Assembly: GCA_023431345.1 (NCBI GenBank)
Contig: JAEYWK010000056.1
Coordinates: 1-64,000, forward strand
Source: Pseudomonadota bacterium
GTDB lineage: Bacteria > Myxococcota_A > Polyangia > Polyangiales > Polyangiaceae
DNA length: 64,000 nucleotides
Reading direction: 5' to 3'
Shown here: in pieces, positions 26,701-34,957 of the stretch
How the letters are laid out: each line of letters begins with the position of its first letter
How positions within the stretch are numbered: the stretch's first letter is position 1
The notes under the pieces: generated by a model
The model's input: the letters and a program-made list of their open reading frames with translations, nothing else
The model's database searches: none
What the model was told of the DNA's origin: nothing
Translations under genes and position numbers: made by a program

Positions 26701-26888
26701 ACGACGAGCGCTCGCGCGTGGCGCTGAGCGTGCTGGCCGAGTTCTCCGAGCGCCAGCAAATCCTGCTGTTTACTCACCACGGACGCGACGTGGCGGCGGC
26801 CGAGGCGCTCGCGGACGGTCGCATCTTCACCCACCATTTGGCGCCGCGCGCGCCGCGGCCTCGGCCGCACGAGAGAGCGTTGACGTAA
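23712..26888 (+). CDS. SMC-like ATPase of the YhaN/SbcC type
   Basis: 1058-residue ATP-binding partner of the upstream nuclease. Walker A is VYGPNEAGKSSALRA (about residues 34-48), and the N-terminal domain carries SFDRLFALDHERLARGAEETLSGQGDVGEALF, a YhaN-type segment. The middle about 600 residues are heptad-rich coiled coil with Ala/Glu/Arg/Leu. The C-terminal lobe has the signature LSRGARFQLYLALKLASLEEYL and Walker B LPLVLDDVLVEWDDERS followed by H-loop LLFTHHGRD. No central zinc-hook CxxC is obvious, which fits YhaN and not SbcC. Together with the YhaO-like protein it is a candidate end-processing nuclease complex. It ends 27 bp before the cysteine-rich protein gene. Confidence 0.9.
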   Translation: MRFRRLSLDAFGPFTGTALDFTRAHGNGLHLVYGPNEAGKSSALRAIRDLLFGIPQQTPDAHLHPSASLRISALIERGGEELEFARRKKRKDSLVGPNEQPLEEARLARFLNGLDAGSFDRLFALDHERLARGAEETLSGQGDVGEALFDAGASGRSVHRVKLQLAAEADELFKDRAQKPQLNQLLALYAEQKKRAKDSLHSPERYEEQLEGVRDKRREAEARRAELSRLRADKDHAVRLRNVLSSVAERDRKSAERERIGPLPSLRRDAGERREQLVAGVALAERDRERLSKKLAEELRKLEQLAEPGPALALPKDAARAIGTRIGRAEKDLDDLPKLEARARAMRDGIQSDLRRLGLGSDLESVLSRSLPVAEQARLEALGREHQGLSLKLESAERELPEARARVETQTAILRQTRAARRIERERLLPVEVLERFDGQLAQAEEALEALGERLREDERERAALVHQLELLQGQQGVPSAALLAEARSAREARLREAQELAADPKRKALELCLPLAALAQATVYADALADRLRSEAQRVADAELLEQRLAKQARERERLLEARQQAQEALSEVASRWERAQASLGLSGLLPREAARLLQEEREGWRELQRQEQDLARAQAAHAALDVRADEARRALGRWNQDWRRAVAPLGLAEDARPDEALALLGGLSELLSERDKLLELQRRVDGLRRDIDQFAALVRAQVEALAPELAALPPTEAAERLLEQHRRASELAAQRSAIEAERGRTRKELSDVEARYAALAQQLSELCREAGVADALELAELEQKVMRARELEAELLHVDARLAEVCEGEDVATLVEEARRSDKGAVAARLAELEDLITVREEESRELERDLTRLDMGLQVYGGRDGADAAQELSATVARLAELSAAWVRRRLAAVVLERVVDGYRERHQQPVLTRASELFARLTLGRFARLQVGLEETRLECVEADSGRGLELEQLSRGARFQLYLALKLASLEEYLKTAPPLPLVLDDVLVEWDDERSRVALSVLAEFSERQQILLFTHHGRDVAAAEALADGRIFTHHLAPRAPRPRPHERALT

Positions 26889-26915
26889 AGGCCGACTCCG
26901 GTCGAGACTCGCGAG

Positions 26916-29900
26916 ATGCTTAGGGATCTCTTGGTCCGCGCCGCCGGGGCCACTGTCGCGGCTGCCATCGCCATCAGCTGCGCTCGTGACGATGCGCCGA
27001 CCGAGAAGGTGGGGCAGGTGCAGCAACTGGCCGCGATCGGCGGCGCAGCGGGAGCGGCGGATTCGCCTGCCGCCGCGGGCGCCCCCGGCAGCGATGGCGG
27101 CGCGCCGCTTTTGGGCAGCCCGGGCGAGGCAGGAGCGGGCGGCGAGGGCCCTACTCCTTATGTGTGCGGTCAAAGTGATTGCCAGGGCGCCTGCCAGGTG
27201 TGCGTCGACAACGTCTGCGTGCCGCGCCCGAGCACGTATGAGTGCCGGCCGGCGAGCGGGGGCGAGTGTGACGCGCCCGAGCTGTGCGACGGCTCGTCGG
27301 CGGAGTGCCCGACGGAGGAAAGGTACAAAGACGAGGGCACGAGCTGCGGCGCCCCTCCCGCTGGTGACTGCGATGCGCTCGACACCTGCAGCGGGACATC
27401 AAAAATTTGCTCCGACAAGGTGAAAGCTCTCGGCCACGTTTGCCGCGAGTCGACTGACTTGTGCGACGTCGCGGACACTTGCGACGGAGCCGGCAAGAGC
27501 TGCGTCGACAAGGTGAAGGACAGCGGCGTCAGCTGTCGCTCGTCGCTCGACCTGTGCGATCTCGAGGACACGTGTGACGGCACGTCCAAGGTGTGCGCCG
27601 ACAAGGTGCGCGACGCCGGAGAGAGCTGCCGCGTCGCGGCCGGCGTCTGTGACGTGGACGATACCTGCAGCGGCGGCACGTCCAAGGTGTGCGTCGACCG
27701 GAAGCGGCCCAATACCGTCAAGTGTCAAACCGCGACCGAGGTGTGCGACGTCGATGACTTCTGCGACGGAGCCACGAACGACTGCGTAGACACCTTCAAG
27801 CCGAGCTCCTTCGTGTGTCGCGACTCGATCGCGGGGTCGGACAGCTGCGACCCCGCCGAGCGCTGCACCGGCAGCAGCGCGACGTGCCCGAACGACGTCC
27901 GCTTGCCGAATCAATTCGACTGTACCGCCGCTAGTCGTAACCGCTGCGCGACGGCGGCGGCGTGCGAAAACGGCTCGTGCGTCGTGAGCGAAGAGAAGAC
28001 GTGCAGCGCGGCCACGGAGTGCGCGAAGGCGGGCGTTTGCAACCGAGCCACTGGTAACTGCGAGGTGGCGTTCGAGGCTGACGGCAAAGCCTGCGATGAC
28101 GGCATCTTCTGCAGCGTCGGGGATCGCTGCCAGAGCGGCGTGTGCAAACCGACGGGCGGCGATCAAAGTCGCTGCGAGCCGCACGACTGCGCCGCGGTAT
28201 TTTGCGACCTCACGGCGACGCACATCGCGAACCGCTGTCGCTACGACGCGGCGGCGGCCAAGGGCCTCGTGTGCCGTAAGTCCGAATCGAGGTGCGATCC
28301 GCTCGAGCAATGCAACGGCGTGGACATCGATTGCCCGGCAGACGTGCATCGTCCGGCCGGGTTCAGCTGCTCGAGCGCCTCGTGCGCCAACAACCAGATG
28401 CAAGCCGAGGTGCTGTGCGATGGTAGCGCCTACTGCCCCGTGGCTCAGCCGGTCAGCTGCGACGGCTACGCCTGCGACGCCAGCCAGGTTTGCAAGAGCA
28501 CGTGCGACACCAGCGCGGATTGCATTGCCTCTCACTACTGTCTCGATCACGTGTGCGAGAGGCGCGTCGATCCAGGCAAGGCCTGCGAGTCGGACGCTGA
28601 GTGTCCGGCCGGGTCCGCCTTCTGCGTCGACGGCGTGTGCTGCAACACCGCCTGCAAGGGGCAATGTGAGGCCTGCAATCTGCCTGGAAAGGAGGGTCTG
28701 TGTGAGCTCGTGAGCGGCGCTCCGTTGGGTGACCGCGCGCCTTGCCGCGGCGACGGCTCGGCCTGCAACGGCACGTGCGACGGCACGAAGCGCGGCCAGT
28801 GCACCTTCCCGAGCACGCAGACGGTTTGCCAGGAAGCGGCGTGCGACCCCGCCGCGGGCGCCGCCGTCGAGCAAGCGTTCTGCGACGGCGCGGGCAGCTG
28901 CGCGGCCACGGCCCCGAGCGACTGCGCCCCCTACGTCTGCGGCGCTACGACTTGCCGCGGTGACTGCGTGAGCGACGCGCAGTGCACGGGCGAAAGCTAC
29001 TGCAAGGCCGGAAAATGCAGGCCGCTCGAGGAGCCGGGCGCGGCCTGCGCTCGCGACGCGCAATGCGAAAGCGGCTTCTGCACCGACGGCGTGTGCTGCG
29101 AGGCCCGCTGCGACGGTCAGTGCGAAGCCTGCGGCGAGGGTGGCAAGTGCGCCCCCGTCAGCGGCGCCCCGGTCGGCGCGCGCCCGGCGTGTGCGGGTGA
29201 GAAGGGCGACGCCTGCGCGGGCGCTTGCGACGGGCGAAGTCGCCAAAGCTGCGTCTATCCCGGCGCTTCTGTGGCTTGCCGTGAGGCCCGCTGCGAAGTG
29301 GGCGTCGCTACCGTCGCGGCCTCGTGCGCGGGCGATGGTCGCTGCTCGGCTGCGCAAACCGTCGCTTGTCCGAACGGCTGCGAGGGGGCGCTGTGCGCGG
29401 GCGACGCTTGCGCCGCCAACGGCGATTGCCGAGCCGGTGAGCGCTGCATCGCCGGCACCTGCGCTCCCCAGGGCGAAGCCGGCGCGACCTGCTCGTCCGC
29501 GGCCGACTGCGGCTCCGGCTACTGCGTCGACGGCGTGTGCTGCGATCGCGCTTGCGACGGCCAATGCGAAGCCTGCGACGGCGCGGAGCCTGGCGTGTGC
29601 GCGCCCGTGAGCGGCGCCCCGCGCGGCAGCCGCGCGCCGTGCACGAGCGACGGCTCGGCCTGCGGCGGTGCGTGTGATGGTAAGCGCGCGCTCGGCTGCG
29701 CGTACCCGGTCGGCACCGTGTGCGCGGCGGGCTCGTGCGAAGCGGGCGATGGCGAAGCGGTGGCGACGACCGAGTCGCAATGTAACGGTAGCGGCCGCTG
29801 TCCCGCGCCGCGCCAGCAGGTCTGCGGCGCCCTCGGCTGTGACGCGAAACGCGGGCTCTGCGACGGCGACTGCGCCGACGGGCGCGCGTGCCCGAGCGGC

Positions 29901-30521
29901 AAGTATTGCTCGGCGGGGGTCTGCGTCGACGACCTGTCGAACGGCGAGGCCTGCCGGAGCGGCGACGAGTGCGCGAGCGGGCACTGCGTCGACGGCTACT
30001 GCTGCGGCTCGGCCTGCGACGACCTGTGCGCGGCGTGTGATGTGCCAGGCCAGCTCGGCAAGTGCATGCCCGTCAGTGGTCCGACTCGCGGCGGGCGTGA
30101 CGCGTGCCGCGGCGCCGGCCCGTGCGGCGCGACCTGCGACGGCAAGAACGTCGCGAGCTGCGTCTTCGCTGGCGACGAGGTGAGCTGCAGTGAGCCCTAT
30201 TGTCAGGCGGGCGTGAAGGTCAGCGAGGCGGCGTGCGACGGCGCCGGTCAGTGCCGCGCGGGGGAGGCGGAGGTTTGCCCCGCCCAGGCGTGCGACGCCG
30301 GCGAGTGCTCCGACGCCTGCGCCAGCGACGCGGACTGCTCGCGCTCGCTGCAGTGCCGCGAGGGCAAGTGCGTCGATCCCTTCCTGATCAACGCGGTCGA
30401 TGAAGGCACCTGCGGCTGCCGCGCTCCCGGCGGGGCTCCGGCGCGCAGGGGCGTTTGGGTCTCCGCGCTGCTGCTCGCCGCGCTCGGAGCGCGTCGCCTG
30501 CGCCGTCGAGCGGACGCTTGA
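26916..30521 (+). CDS. Giant cysteine-rich MYXO-CTERM lipoprotein with two repeat arrays
   Basis: 1201 residues. An N-terminal signal with lipobox-like AISC (about residues 20-24) is followed by an Ala/Gly linker. Array 1 (about 160-305) has 31-residue units of the form CDVADTCDGAGKSCVDKVKDSGVSC, repeated about five times and resembling disintegrin-type cysteine spacing. Array 2 (about 555-1150) has four modules of about 145 residues, each with SGxCVDGVCCxxxCxGQCEAC, PVSGAPxGxR and GSACxGxCDG. The tail, CGCRAPGG then VSALLLAALG then ARRLRRR, is a canonical MYXO-CTERM signal. Over 150 cysteines imply export and disulfides. Possession of both a lipobox-like Cys and a C-terminal anchor is unusual. 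Function unknown; adhesion or matrix is inference. Confidence 0.85.
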   Translation: MLRDLLVRAAGATVAAAIAISCARDDAPTEKVGQVQQLAAIGGAAGAADSPAAAGAPGSDGGAPLLGSPGEAGAGGEGPTPYVCGQSDCQGACQVCVDNVCVPRPSTYECRPASGGECDAPELCDGSSAECPTEERYKDEGTSCGAPPAGDCDALDTCSGTSKICSDKVKALGHVCRESTDLCDVADTCDGAGKSCVDKVKDSGVSCRSSLDLCDLEDTCDGTSKVCADKVRDAGESCRVAAGVCDVDDTCSGGTSKVCVDRKRPNTVKCQTATEVCDVDDFCDGATNDCVDTFKPSSFVCRDSIAGSDSCDPAERCTGSSATCPNDVRLPNQFDCTAASRNRCATAAACENGSCVVSEEKTCSAATECAKAGVCNRATGNCEVAFEADGKACDDGIFCSVGDRCQSGVCKPTGGDQSRCEPHDCAAVFCDLTATHIANRCRYDAAAAKGLVCRKSESRCDPLEQCNGVDIDCPADVHRPAGFSCSSASCANNQMQAEVLCDGSAYCPVAQPVSCDGYACDASQVCKSTCDTSADCIASHYCLDHVCERRVDPGKACESDAECPAGSAFCVDGVCCNTACKGQCEACNLPGKEGLCELVSGAPLGDRAPCRGDGSACNGTCDGTKRGQCTFPSTQTVCQEAACDPAAGAAVEQAFCDGAGSCAATAPSDCAPYVCGATTCRGDCVSDAQCTGESYCKAGKCRPLEEPGAACARDAQCESGFCTDGVCCEARCDGQCEACGEGGKCAPVSGAPVGARPACAGEKGDACAGACDGRSRQSCVYPGASVACREARCEVGVATVAASCAGDGRCSAAQTVACPNGCEGALCAGDACAANGDCRAGERCIAGTCAPQGEAGATCSSAADCGSGYCVDGVCCDRACDGQCEACDGAEPGVCAPVSGAPRGSRAPCTSDGSACGGACDGKRALGCAYPVGTVCAAGSCEAGDGEAVATTESQCNGSGRCPAPRQQVCGALGCDAKRGLCDGDCADGRACPSGKYCSAGVCVDDLSNGEACRSGDECASGHCVDGYCCGSACDDLCAACDVPGQLGKCMPVSGPTRGGRDACRGAGPCGATCDGKNVASCVFAGDEVSCSEPYCQAGVKVSEAACDGAGQCRAGEAEVCPAQACDAGECSDACASDADCSRSLQCREGKCVDPFLINAVDEGTCGCRAPGGAPARRGVWVSALLLAALGARRLRRRADA

Positions 30522-30637
30522 CGGCCCGCTCGGGCGGCTCCGCAAGCACTTCATGAAGGAGCGGCCCCCTCTTCGCTTTCGTCCACGTGGATCTTTCCCC
30601 GCCGCGCCGTTCTGGGCTGAAATGTGAGACTCGCCTC

Positions 30638-32263
30638 ATGGCACCTTCCCCGAGATGTCCCGCGTCTGCGCTCTTCGCTTGCACGGCCGCGCTGTGCCTG
30701 CTCTCGGCCGCGGAAGCGCGCGCGCAGCAGAGCCTCGATCAGGCGTTCGCGGACGGGTTCTCACTGCTTCGGTTCGAGCCCTCGCCGGCGGGCGACCGCT
30801 TTTACGCCGTGCCCGACGGCTCCGTCCCCGCGGGACGTCCGGGTGTTCGCGGGCAGCTGCTCGGTCACTACACGCTGCGGCCATCGCTGACGCGCACCGA
30901 CAACGTCACGGGGCAAGACCGCGAGCTCGTCAGCAAGCAGTTCTTCTTGCACCCTGGCCTGAGCTACGTGCCGACGAGCTGGCTCCTCGCGCACCTCGAC
31001 TTGCCCCTCGCGCTCAGCCAGAGCGGGCAGGGGCCGACCGCGCCCGAGAGCCCAGCCGTCGGCGATCTGCGGCTCGGCGTGCGCCTCGGTCTCGTCGGCG
31101 ACGAGCGCGCGCCGTTCGCGCTCGCGCCTGGCGTCGACGCCTGGCTTCCCGTCGGCAGCCAGCCCAACCTCGTCGGTGACGGCGCTTTGCGGATCATGCC
31201 GCGCGTCAACGTCAGCGGTGAGATCTTGCCGCTGGCGTACAGCGCGACGCTCGGTTACCAGCTCCGCAAGCACGTCGAAACGGGCTCGCTCGAGGTCGGC
31301 GATTCGCTGGTGTTCGGGGTCGCGGCCGGCCTCGTGCTGCTCGACGAGGCCCTCACCATCGGTCCTGAGTTTCACGCCGCTTGGCTCACCGAGTCGGAGA
31401 CGGACGCCTTCGCGAGCCGAACTTCGCCGATGGAGCTTTTGTTCGGCGCGCGCGTGCGCGTCGGCGACGTGACCTTCGGCGCCGGAATCGGGCCGAGCTT
31501 GTCGGACGCGCCCGGCGTCGCGCCGCGCGCGGTCTTCAGCTTGGCTTACGCGCCGCGCACTGCGCTGCCGCGCCGCGACGGGCCACCGCTGCCCGCCGAC
31601 CAGGACAACGACGGCGTTTGGGACAACGACGACGCCTGTCCGGAGCAGGCTGGCCCTTCGCGTCCCGAGCCAGACGCGAGCGGCTGCCCCGATGCGCAAG
31701 CCGCGCTCGCGCCCGAGCCATCGGCGTCCGCCGCGCCCGAGCCGTCCGCCGCGCCCGAGCCCGTCGCCGCTGCCGCCGCGCCCGAGCCCGCGGCGCCTGA
31801 TGGCGATGGCGATGGCGTGCCCGACAGCTCCGACGCCTGCCCCCAGGAGCCCGGCATCGAGAGCTCGAACGCCAAGACCTCGGGCTGCGCCGCGAAGGTG
31901 GACGCGAGCCGCGTCAAAGACACGGCCGAGGTCACCTTCAGCGGCTATCGATCGTTGCCGGGTGGCCGCGGTACCGTCTTCGTCGAGCTGACCGATCCGG
32001 TCGCGGTCGAAGTCAGCCGCGCGGGGCAGGTCATCGAGTACAAGCTCATCGGCGCTTCGGTGCCGCTCAAGAACAACAAAAATCCGCTGCTGCTCCGCGA
32101 TTTTAGCTCCAGCGCCGTGACCGCCGTGCTCGCTGCCGACAAGAAAGCGGTCCGGCTCGTGATCACGCTACGAGACCGGGCTGCTTCCCCGTCGCATCGC
32201 ATGGTGGCTCGCGGCCGTGGCGCCGCGCTCGAGGTCGAGCTGCCCCCTCCAGCGGCGCGGTAA
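30638..32263 (+). CDS. Outer-membrane barrel-like protein with TSP3 repeats and AMIN-like domain
   Basis: 541 residues. Signal peptide about 1-29 (LFACTAALCLLSAAEARAQ). Residues about 35-310 are alternating polar/hydrophobic beta strands with Leu/Val/Tyr periodicity (FSLLRFEPSPAGDRFYAVP, RPSLTRTDNVTG, LGVRLGLVGD, ATLGYQLRKHVET), as in outer-membrane transporter-like barrels often found beside OmpA-like domains. Then come calcium-type thrombospondin-3 motifs DQDNDGVWDNDDACPEQ and DGDGDGVPDSSDACPQE around an Ala/Pro/Glu-rich linker. The last about 100 residues (FVELTDPVAVEVS, NNKNPLLLRDF, VRLVITLRD) resemble an AMIN domain rather than OmpA. I started at the ATG at 30638 because it opens the signal peptide; an upstream ATG at 30587 gives none. 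Peptidoglycan-tethering is inference. Confidence 0.72.
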   Translation: MAPSPRCPASALFACTAALCLLSAAEARAQQSLDQAFADGFSLLRFEPSPAGDRFYAVPDGSVPAGRPGVRGQLLGHYTLRPSLTRTDNVTGQDRELVSKQFFLHPGLSYVPTSWLLAHLDLPLALSQSGQGPTAPESPAVGDLRLGVRLGLVGDERAPFALAPGVDAWLPVGSQPNLVGDGALRIMPRVNVSGEILPLAYSATLGYQLRKHVETGSLEVGDSLVFGVAAGLVLLDEALTIGPEFHAAWLTESETDAFASRTSPMELLFGARVRVGDVTFGAGIGPSLSDAPGVAPRAVFSLAYAPRTALPRRDGPPLPADQDNDGVWDNDDACPEQAGPSRPEPDASGCPDAQAALAPEPSASAAPEPSAAPEPVAAAAAPEPAAPDGDGDGVPDSSDACPQEPGIESSNAKTSGCAAKVDASRVKDTAEVTFSGYRSLPGGRGTVFVELTDPVAVEVSRAGQVIEYKLIGASVPLKNNKNPLLLRDFSSSAVTAVLAADKKAVRLVITLRDRAASPSHRMVARGRGAALEVELPPPAAR

Positions 32264-32376
32264 TCGTACGCGGTATTTCGGCGAGAAAGCGCCGAGCAGG
32301 TCGCGCGTCGGGTCGCGCTTGCTGCCGCTGGGGCGGATGTGTAGCCTTGGAAGATCTCTCCATTGAAGGCCTTTCC

Positions 32377-33780
32377 ATGAGCTGGGGTGCCGGAACCCTG
32401 ATCCTGAACCGCTACCGGCTCGAGTCGTTACTCGGGCGAGGCGGCATGGGCTCGGTGTGGCGCGCCGAGCACGTGCAGCTGAAATCGCCGGTCGCGGTCA
32501 AGCTGCTCGACCCTTCGATCGCCTCGAACGAGCAGGTGCTGGCGCGCTTTCTGCGCGAGGCCCAGGCCGCCGCGTCGCTGCGTAGCCCGCACGTCGTGCA
32601 GATCTTCGACTACGGCGTCGAGGACGGCACCGCCTTCATCGCCATGGAAATGCTGCACGGTCAGTCGCTCAGCGACCGCATCGTCCAGCAGGGCAAGCTC
32701 GCGCCCGACGAGACCTTTCGTTTCGTGCAGCAGGTGCTGCGCGCCATCGGCAAGGCGCACGAAGCTGGCATCGTTCACCGCGATCTGAAGCCCGACAACA
32801 TCTTCATCTGCCAAGACGAGCCCGAGTTCGCCAAGGTGCTCGACTTCGGGGTCGCCAAGGTCAAGAGCGGCGACCTGGCCGGCTCCGCGGGTAGCCGGAC
32901 GCAAACGGGCATGATGATCGGCACGCCCTACTACATGAGTCCCGAGCAGACTCAGGCGAAAGACATCGATCCGCGCGCCGATCTTTGGGCGATCGCCGTG
33001 ATCGCGTTCGAATGCTTGACGGGGCAGCGGCCGTTCATTGGCGACTCCTTCGGAGAGCTGGTGATCGGCATCAACACCAAGCCCATCCCCGTGCCGTCGC
33101 AGCGCTGCAGCGTGCCCGCCGGCTTCGACGAATGGTTCGTCAAGGGCACGCAGCGCGACCGCGAGCGTCGCTTCCAATCGGCGCGCGAAATGTCGGAAGA
33201 GCTCGCGAAGGTGGGCGGCGCGCTCGGCGCCGTGGCGCGCACTTCGGTTCAGCGCACGCAGCCGACCCCCGCGGTGGTCTCGGCGCCCGCGGCGGCCGCT
33301 TCCGCCGCGTCTCCTCGAGATCTGCAGCTCACCACGGGCTCGCGCTCGGTGACGAGCCGCAGCGTCGGCGACGCGAGCGGTCGCAGCCCGGTCGTGCTCG
33401 CGCTGATCGCCGCCGCGACGCTGATCGTGGTGGGGGCGGGGGCCTTCGTGGCGCTCGGCGGGCCCCGGGCGCTGCTGCAGAGCGAGGTGAAGGAGGCCGC
33501 GGTGGCGCCGGCGGAGGCGCCCCCGGCCGCTGCTGCGCTCTCGCCCGCGCCGGCCCCCGCCGCGCCGGCGTCGCTGGCCTCCGCGCAAGCCAGCGCGGCT
33601 CCGAGCGCCTTGCCGGCCGAACCGGCGTCGCCCCAGCAAGCCCTGCCCGCGACCAGCTCGAAAAGCGAGGCTCGGCCGCCGGCCGAAAAGCCCCGCGCCT
33701 CGGAAAATAGGCCCGCCGAGAAGGCCAAGCCTCCCGCGCCGCCCGCCGCGCCCGCGCCACCCAAAGACTGGAACTTCTAG
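32377..33780 (+). CDS. Membrane-anchored Ser/Thr protein kinase (PknB-like)
   Basis: 467 residues. The kinase domain is about 10-275: glycine loop LGRGGMGSVW, VAVKLL with the catalytic Lys, HRDLKPDN, DFGVAK, an activation segment with SAGSRTQTGMMIGTPYYMSPEQ, and DLWAIAVI. A Ser/Ala/Thr linker precedes one transmembrane helix VLALIAAATLIVVGAGAFVAL (about 345-365), then an extracytoplasmic Ala/Pro/Ser-rich tail of about 100 residues without a recognisable sensor fold. All catalytic residues are present, so it should be active. I took the ATG at 32377 (GAAGG 8 bases upstream) over a TTG at 32347. The TPR/two-TM protein gene follows by 115 bp, as with the second kinase here, in reverse order. Confidence 0.93.
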   Translation: MSWGAGTLILNRYRLESLLGRGGMGSVWRAEHVQLKSPVAVKLLDPSIASNEQVLARFLREAQAAASLRSPHVVQIFDYGVEDGTAFIAMEMLHGQSLSDRIVQQGKLAPDETFRFVQQVLRAIGKAHEAGIVHRDLKPDNIFICQDEPEFAKVLDFGVAKVKSGDLAGSAGSRTQTGMMIGTPYYMSPEQTQAKDIDPRADLWAIAVIAFECLTGQRPFIGDSFGELVIGINTKPIPVPSQRCSVPAGFDEWFVKGTQRDRERRFQSAREMSEELAKVGGALGAVARTSVQRTQPTPAVVSAPAAAASAASPRDLQLTTGSRSVTSRSVGDASGRSPVVLALIAAATLIVVGAGAFVALGGPRALLQSEVKEAAVAPAEAPPAAAALSPAPAPAAPASLASAQASAAPSALPAEPASPQQALPATSSKSEARPPAEKPRASENRPAEKAKPPAPPAAPAPPKDWNF

Positions 33781-33840
33781 AGCGGCGCTCACAGCGCTAG
33801 CCTGCGCCCGAGCGGAGCCGCCCCCGGCGTCGCGCCCTGC

Positions 33841-33882
33841 CGCCGCCCGCTGACCGCCGCCCGCCGCCCGCTGACCGCCGCC
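33841..33882 (+). repeat. Two perfect 21-bp tandem repeats before the TPR gene
   Basis: CGCCGCCCGCTGACCGCCGCC occurs twice in direct tandem (33841-33861 and 33862-33882), followed by a partial third copy CGCTG, ending 13 bp before the ATG at 33896. The unit is a multiple of three, but it lies in a gap between genes. It looks like replication slippage in GC-rich DNA and may change spacing to the start. Confidence 0.8.
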
Positions 33883-33895
33883 CGCTGCATCCCGC

Positions 33896-34957
33896 ATGTG
33901 CCCCTCGCTCCTTCGCCCTCCGCTGCTTCGCCTCTCGACCCTCCGCCCGTCGCTGCTCGCTCTCGCCCTCGCCCTCGCCGCGCTCGCCCCGCGCCTCGCG
34001 CTCGCACAAGAGCTCGACGATCAAACGCGCAGCGCCGCGCGAGAGCTGGCGACCGAAGGCAGCTCGCTGTACGAGCAGAACGACTTCGAGGGGGCCTACG
34101 ATCGCTTCAACCGCGCCTACCAGCTCGTGCAGCTACCGCACGTCGGCATCTGGGCGGCGCGCAGCCTCGTGCGCGCGGGGCGCTGGGTGGAAGCGTCCGA
34201 GCGCTACCTCGAGCTCGAGCGCCTCAGGCTCCCGGCCGACTCGCCCAGTGAGCACCTTCAGGCGCAGCGCGAAGCCGCAAGCGAACGTCGTGAGCTCCTG
34301 CCGCGCATCCCGAGCGTCAAGGTGATAGTCGAAGGTGCGGAGCCCGGCTCGGTGTTCGTCTCGCTCAATGGCCGGCTCGTGAAGAGCGCGCTCATCGGCG
34401 CCAAGCAGCCCGTGAATCCCGGCACGGTGCTGGTCAAGGGTGTGCGGGGCGAGCAAGTGGTCGATGCGTCGGTCGAGCTCGCAGAGGCGCAGTTTCGTGA
34501 GGTAACGCTGACCTTTGCCCCCGCCAGCAGCAGCGCAGCGGCGCCCGGCGCCTCTGCGCCACTCCCACCACCGACGCCATCACCGACGCCAGCGCCCACG
34601 CCCTTCGACGAGCGCCGCGCATCCGGCTCGAGCCAGCGCCTGCTCGGCTTCGTCGGCTTGGGCGTCGGCGGCGCGCTGCTCGGCACGGGCGCGGTCTTCG
34701 GCGCCCTCGCAGCCGCTGATGAGAGCGAGCTCTCCGAGCGCTGCCCCGCGCGCCGTTGCCCGCCTGCTCATCACGGCGACAACGACGCCTACGCCACCAA
34801 GAAGACGATCGCGAGCGTTACCCTGATCGGCGGAGCCGTGCTCGCCGCCGCGGGGGCCGTGCTCGTGTTGACGGCTCCGACCGAATCGACGGACCGCGCC
34901 GTGCGCTTGCGCGGCTACGTCTCGCTGAGCGGCGGCGGCCTGATGGGGGCGTTCTGA
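33896..34957 (+). CDS. Exported TPR-like protein with two membrane segments and aromatic tail
   Basis: 353 residues. Signal peptide about 1-38 (LALALALAALAPRLALAQ). A TPR-like part follows (about 45-105: ARELATEGSSLYEQNDFEGAYDRFNRAYQ, VRAGRWVEASERYLELE), then a PEGA-like beta region (IPSVKVIVEGAEPGSVFVSLNG, residues about 140-200). A proline linker leads to two hydrophobic segments (LLGFVGLGVGGALLGTGAVFGALAAA and IASVTLIGGAVLAAAGAVLVLTA). The tail ends SLSGGGLMGAF, terminating in Phe. A paralogous protein with the same plan is at 57918, next to the second kinase. The ATG at 33896 has no strong Shine-Dalgarno. Its stop overlaps the next start by one base (TGATG). Confidence 0.75.
   Translation: MCPSLLRPPLLRLSTLRPSLLALALALAALAPRLALAQELDDQTRSAARELATEGSSLYEQNDFEGAYDRFNRAYQLVQLPHVGIWAARSLVRAGRWVEASERYLELERLRLPADSPSEHLQAQREAASERRELLPRIPSVKVIVEGAEPGSVFVSLNGRLVKSALIGAKQPVNPGTVLVKGVRGEQVVDASVELAEAQFREVTLTFAPASSSAAAPGASAPLPPPTPSPTPAPTPFDERRASGSSQRLLGFVGLGVGGALLGTGAVFGALAAADESELSERCPARRCPPAHHGDNDAYATKKTIASVTLIGGAVLAAAGAVLVLTAPTESTDRAVRLRGYVSLSGGGLMGAF

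Noticed and set aside
27399..30554. 1051-codon minus-strand open frame opposite the cysteine-rich protein
   Set aside because: Shadow of the plus-strand gene, with Ala/Arg/Val-rich repetitive composition and no recognisable domains; the sense strand has clear repeats and tail motifs.
33781..33895. Possible terminator after the first kinase gene
   Set aside because: Stems are short and no T-run follows; dominated by GC-rich repeats.
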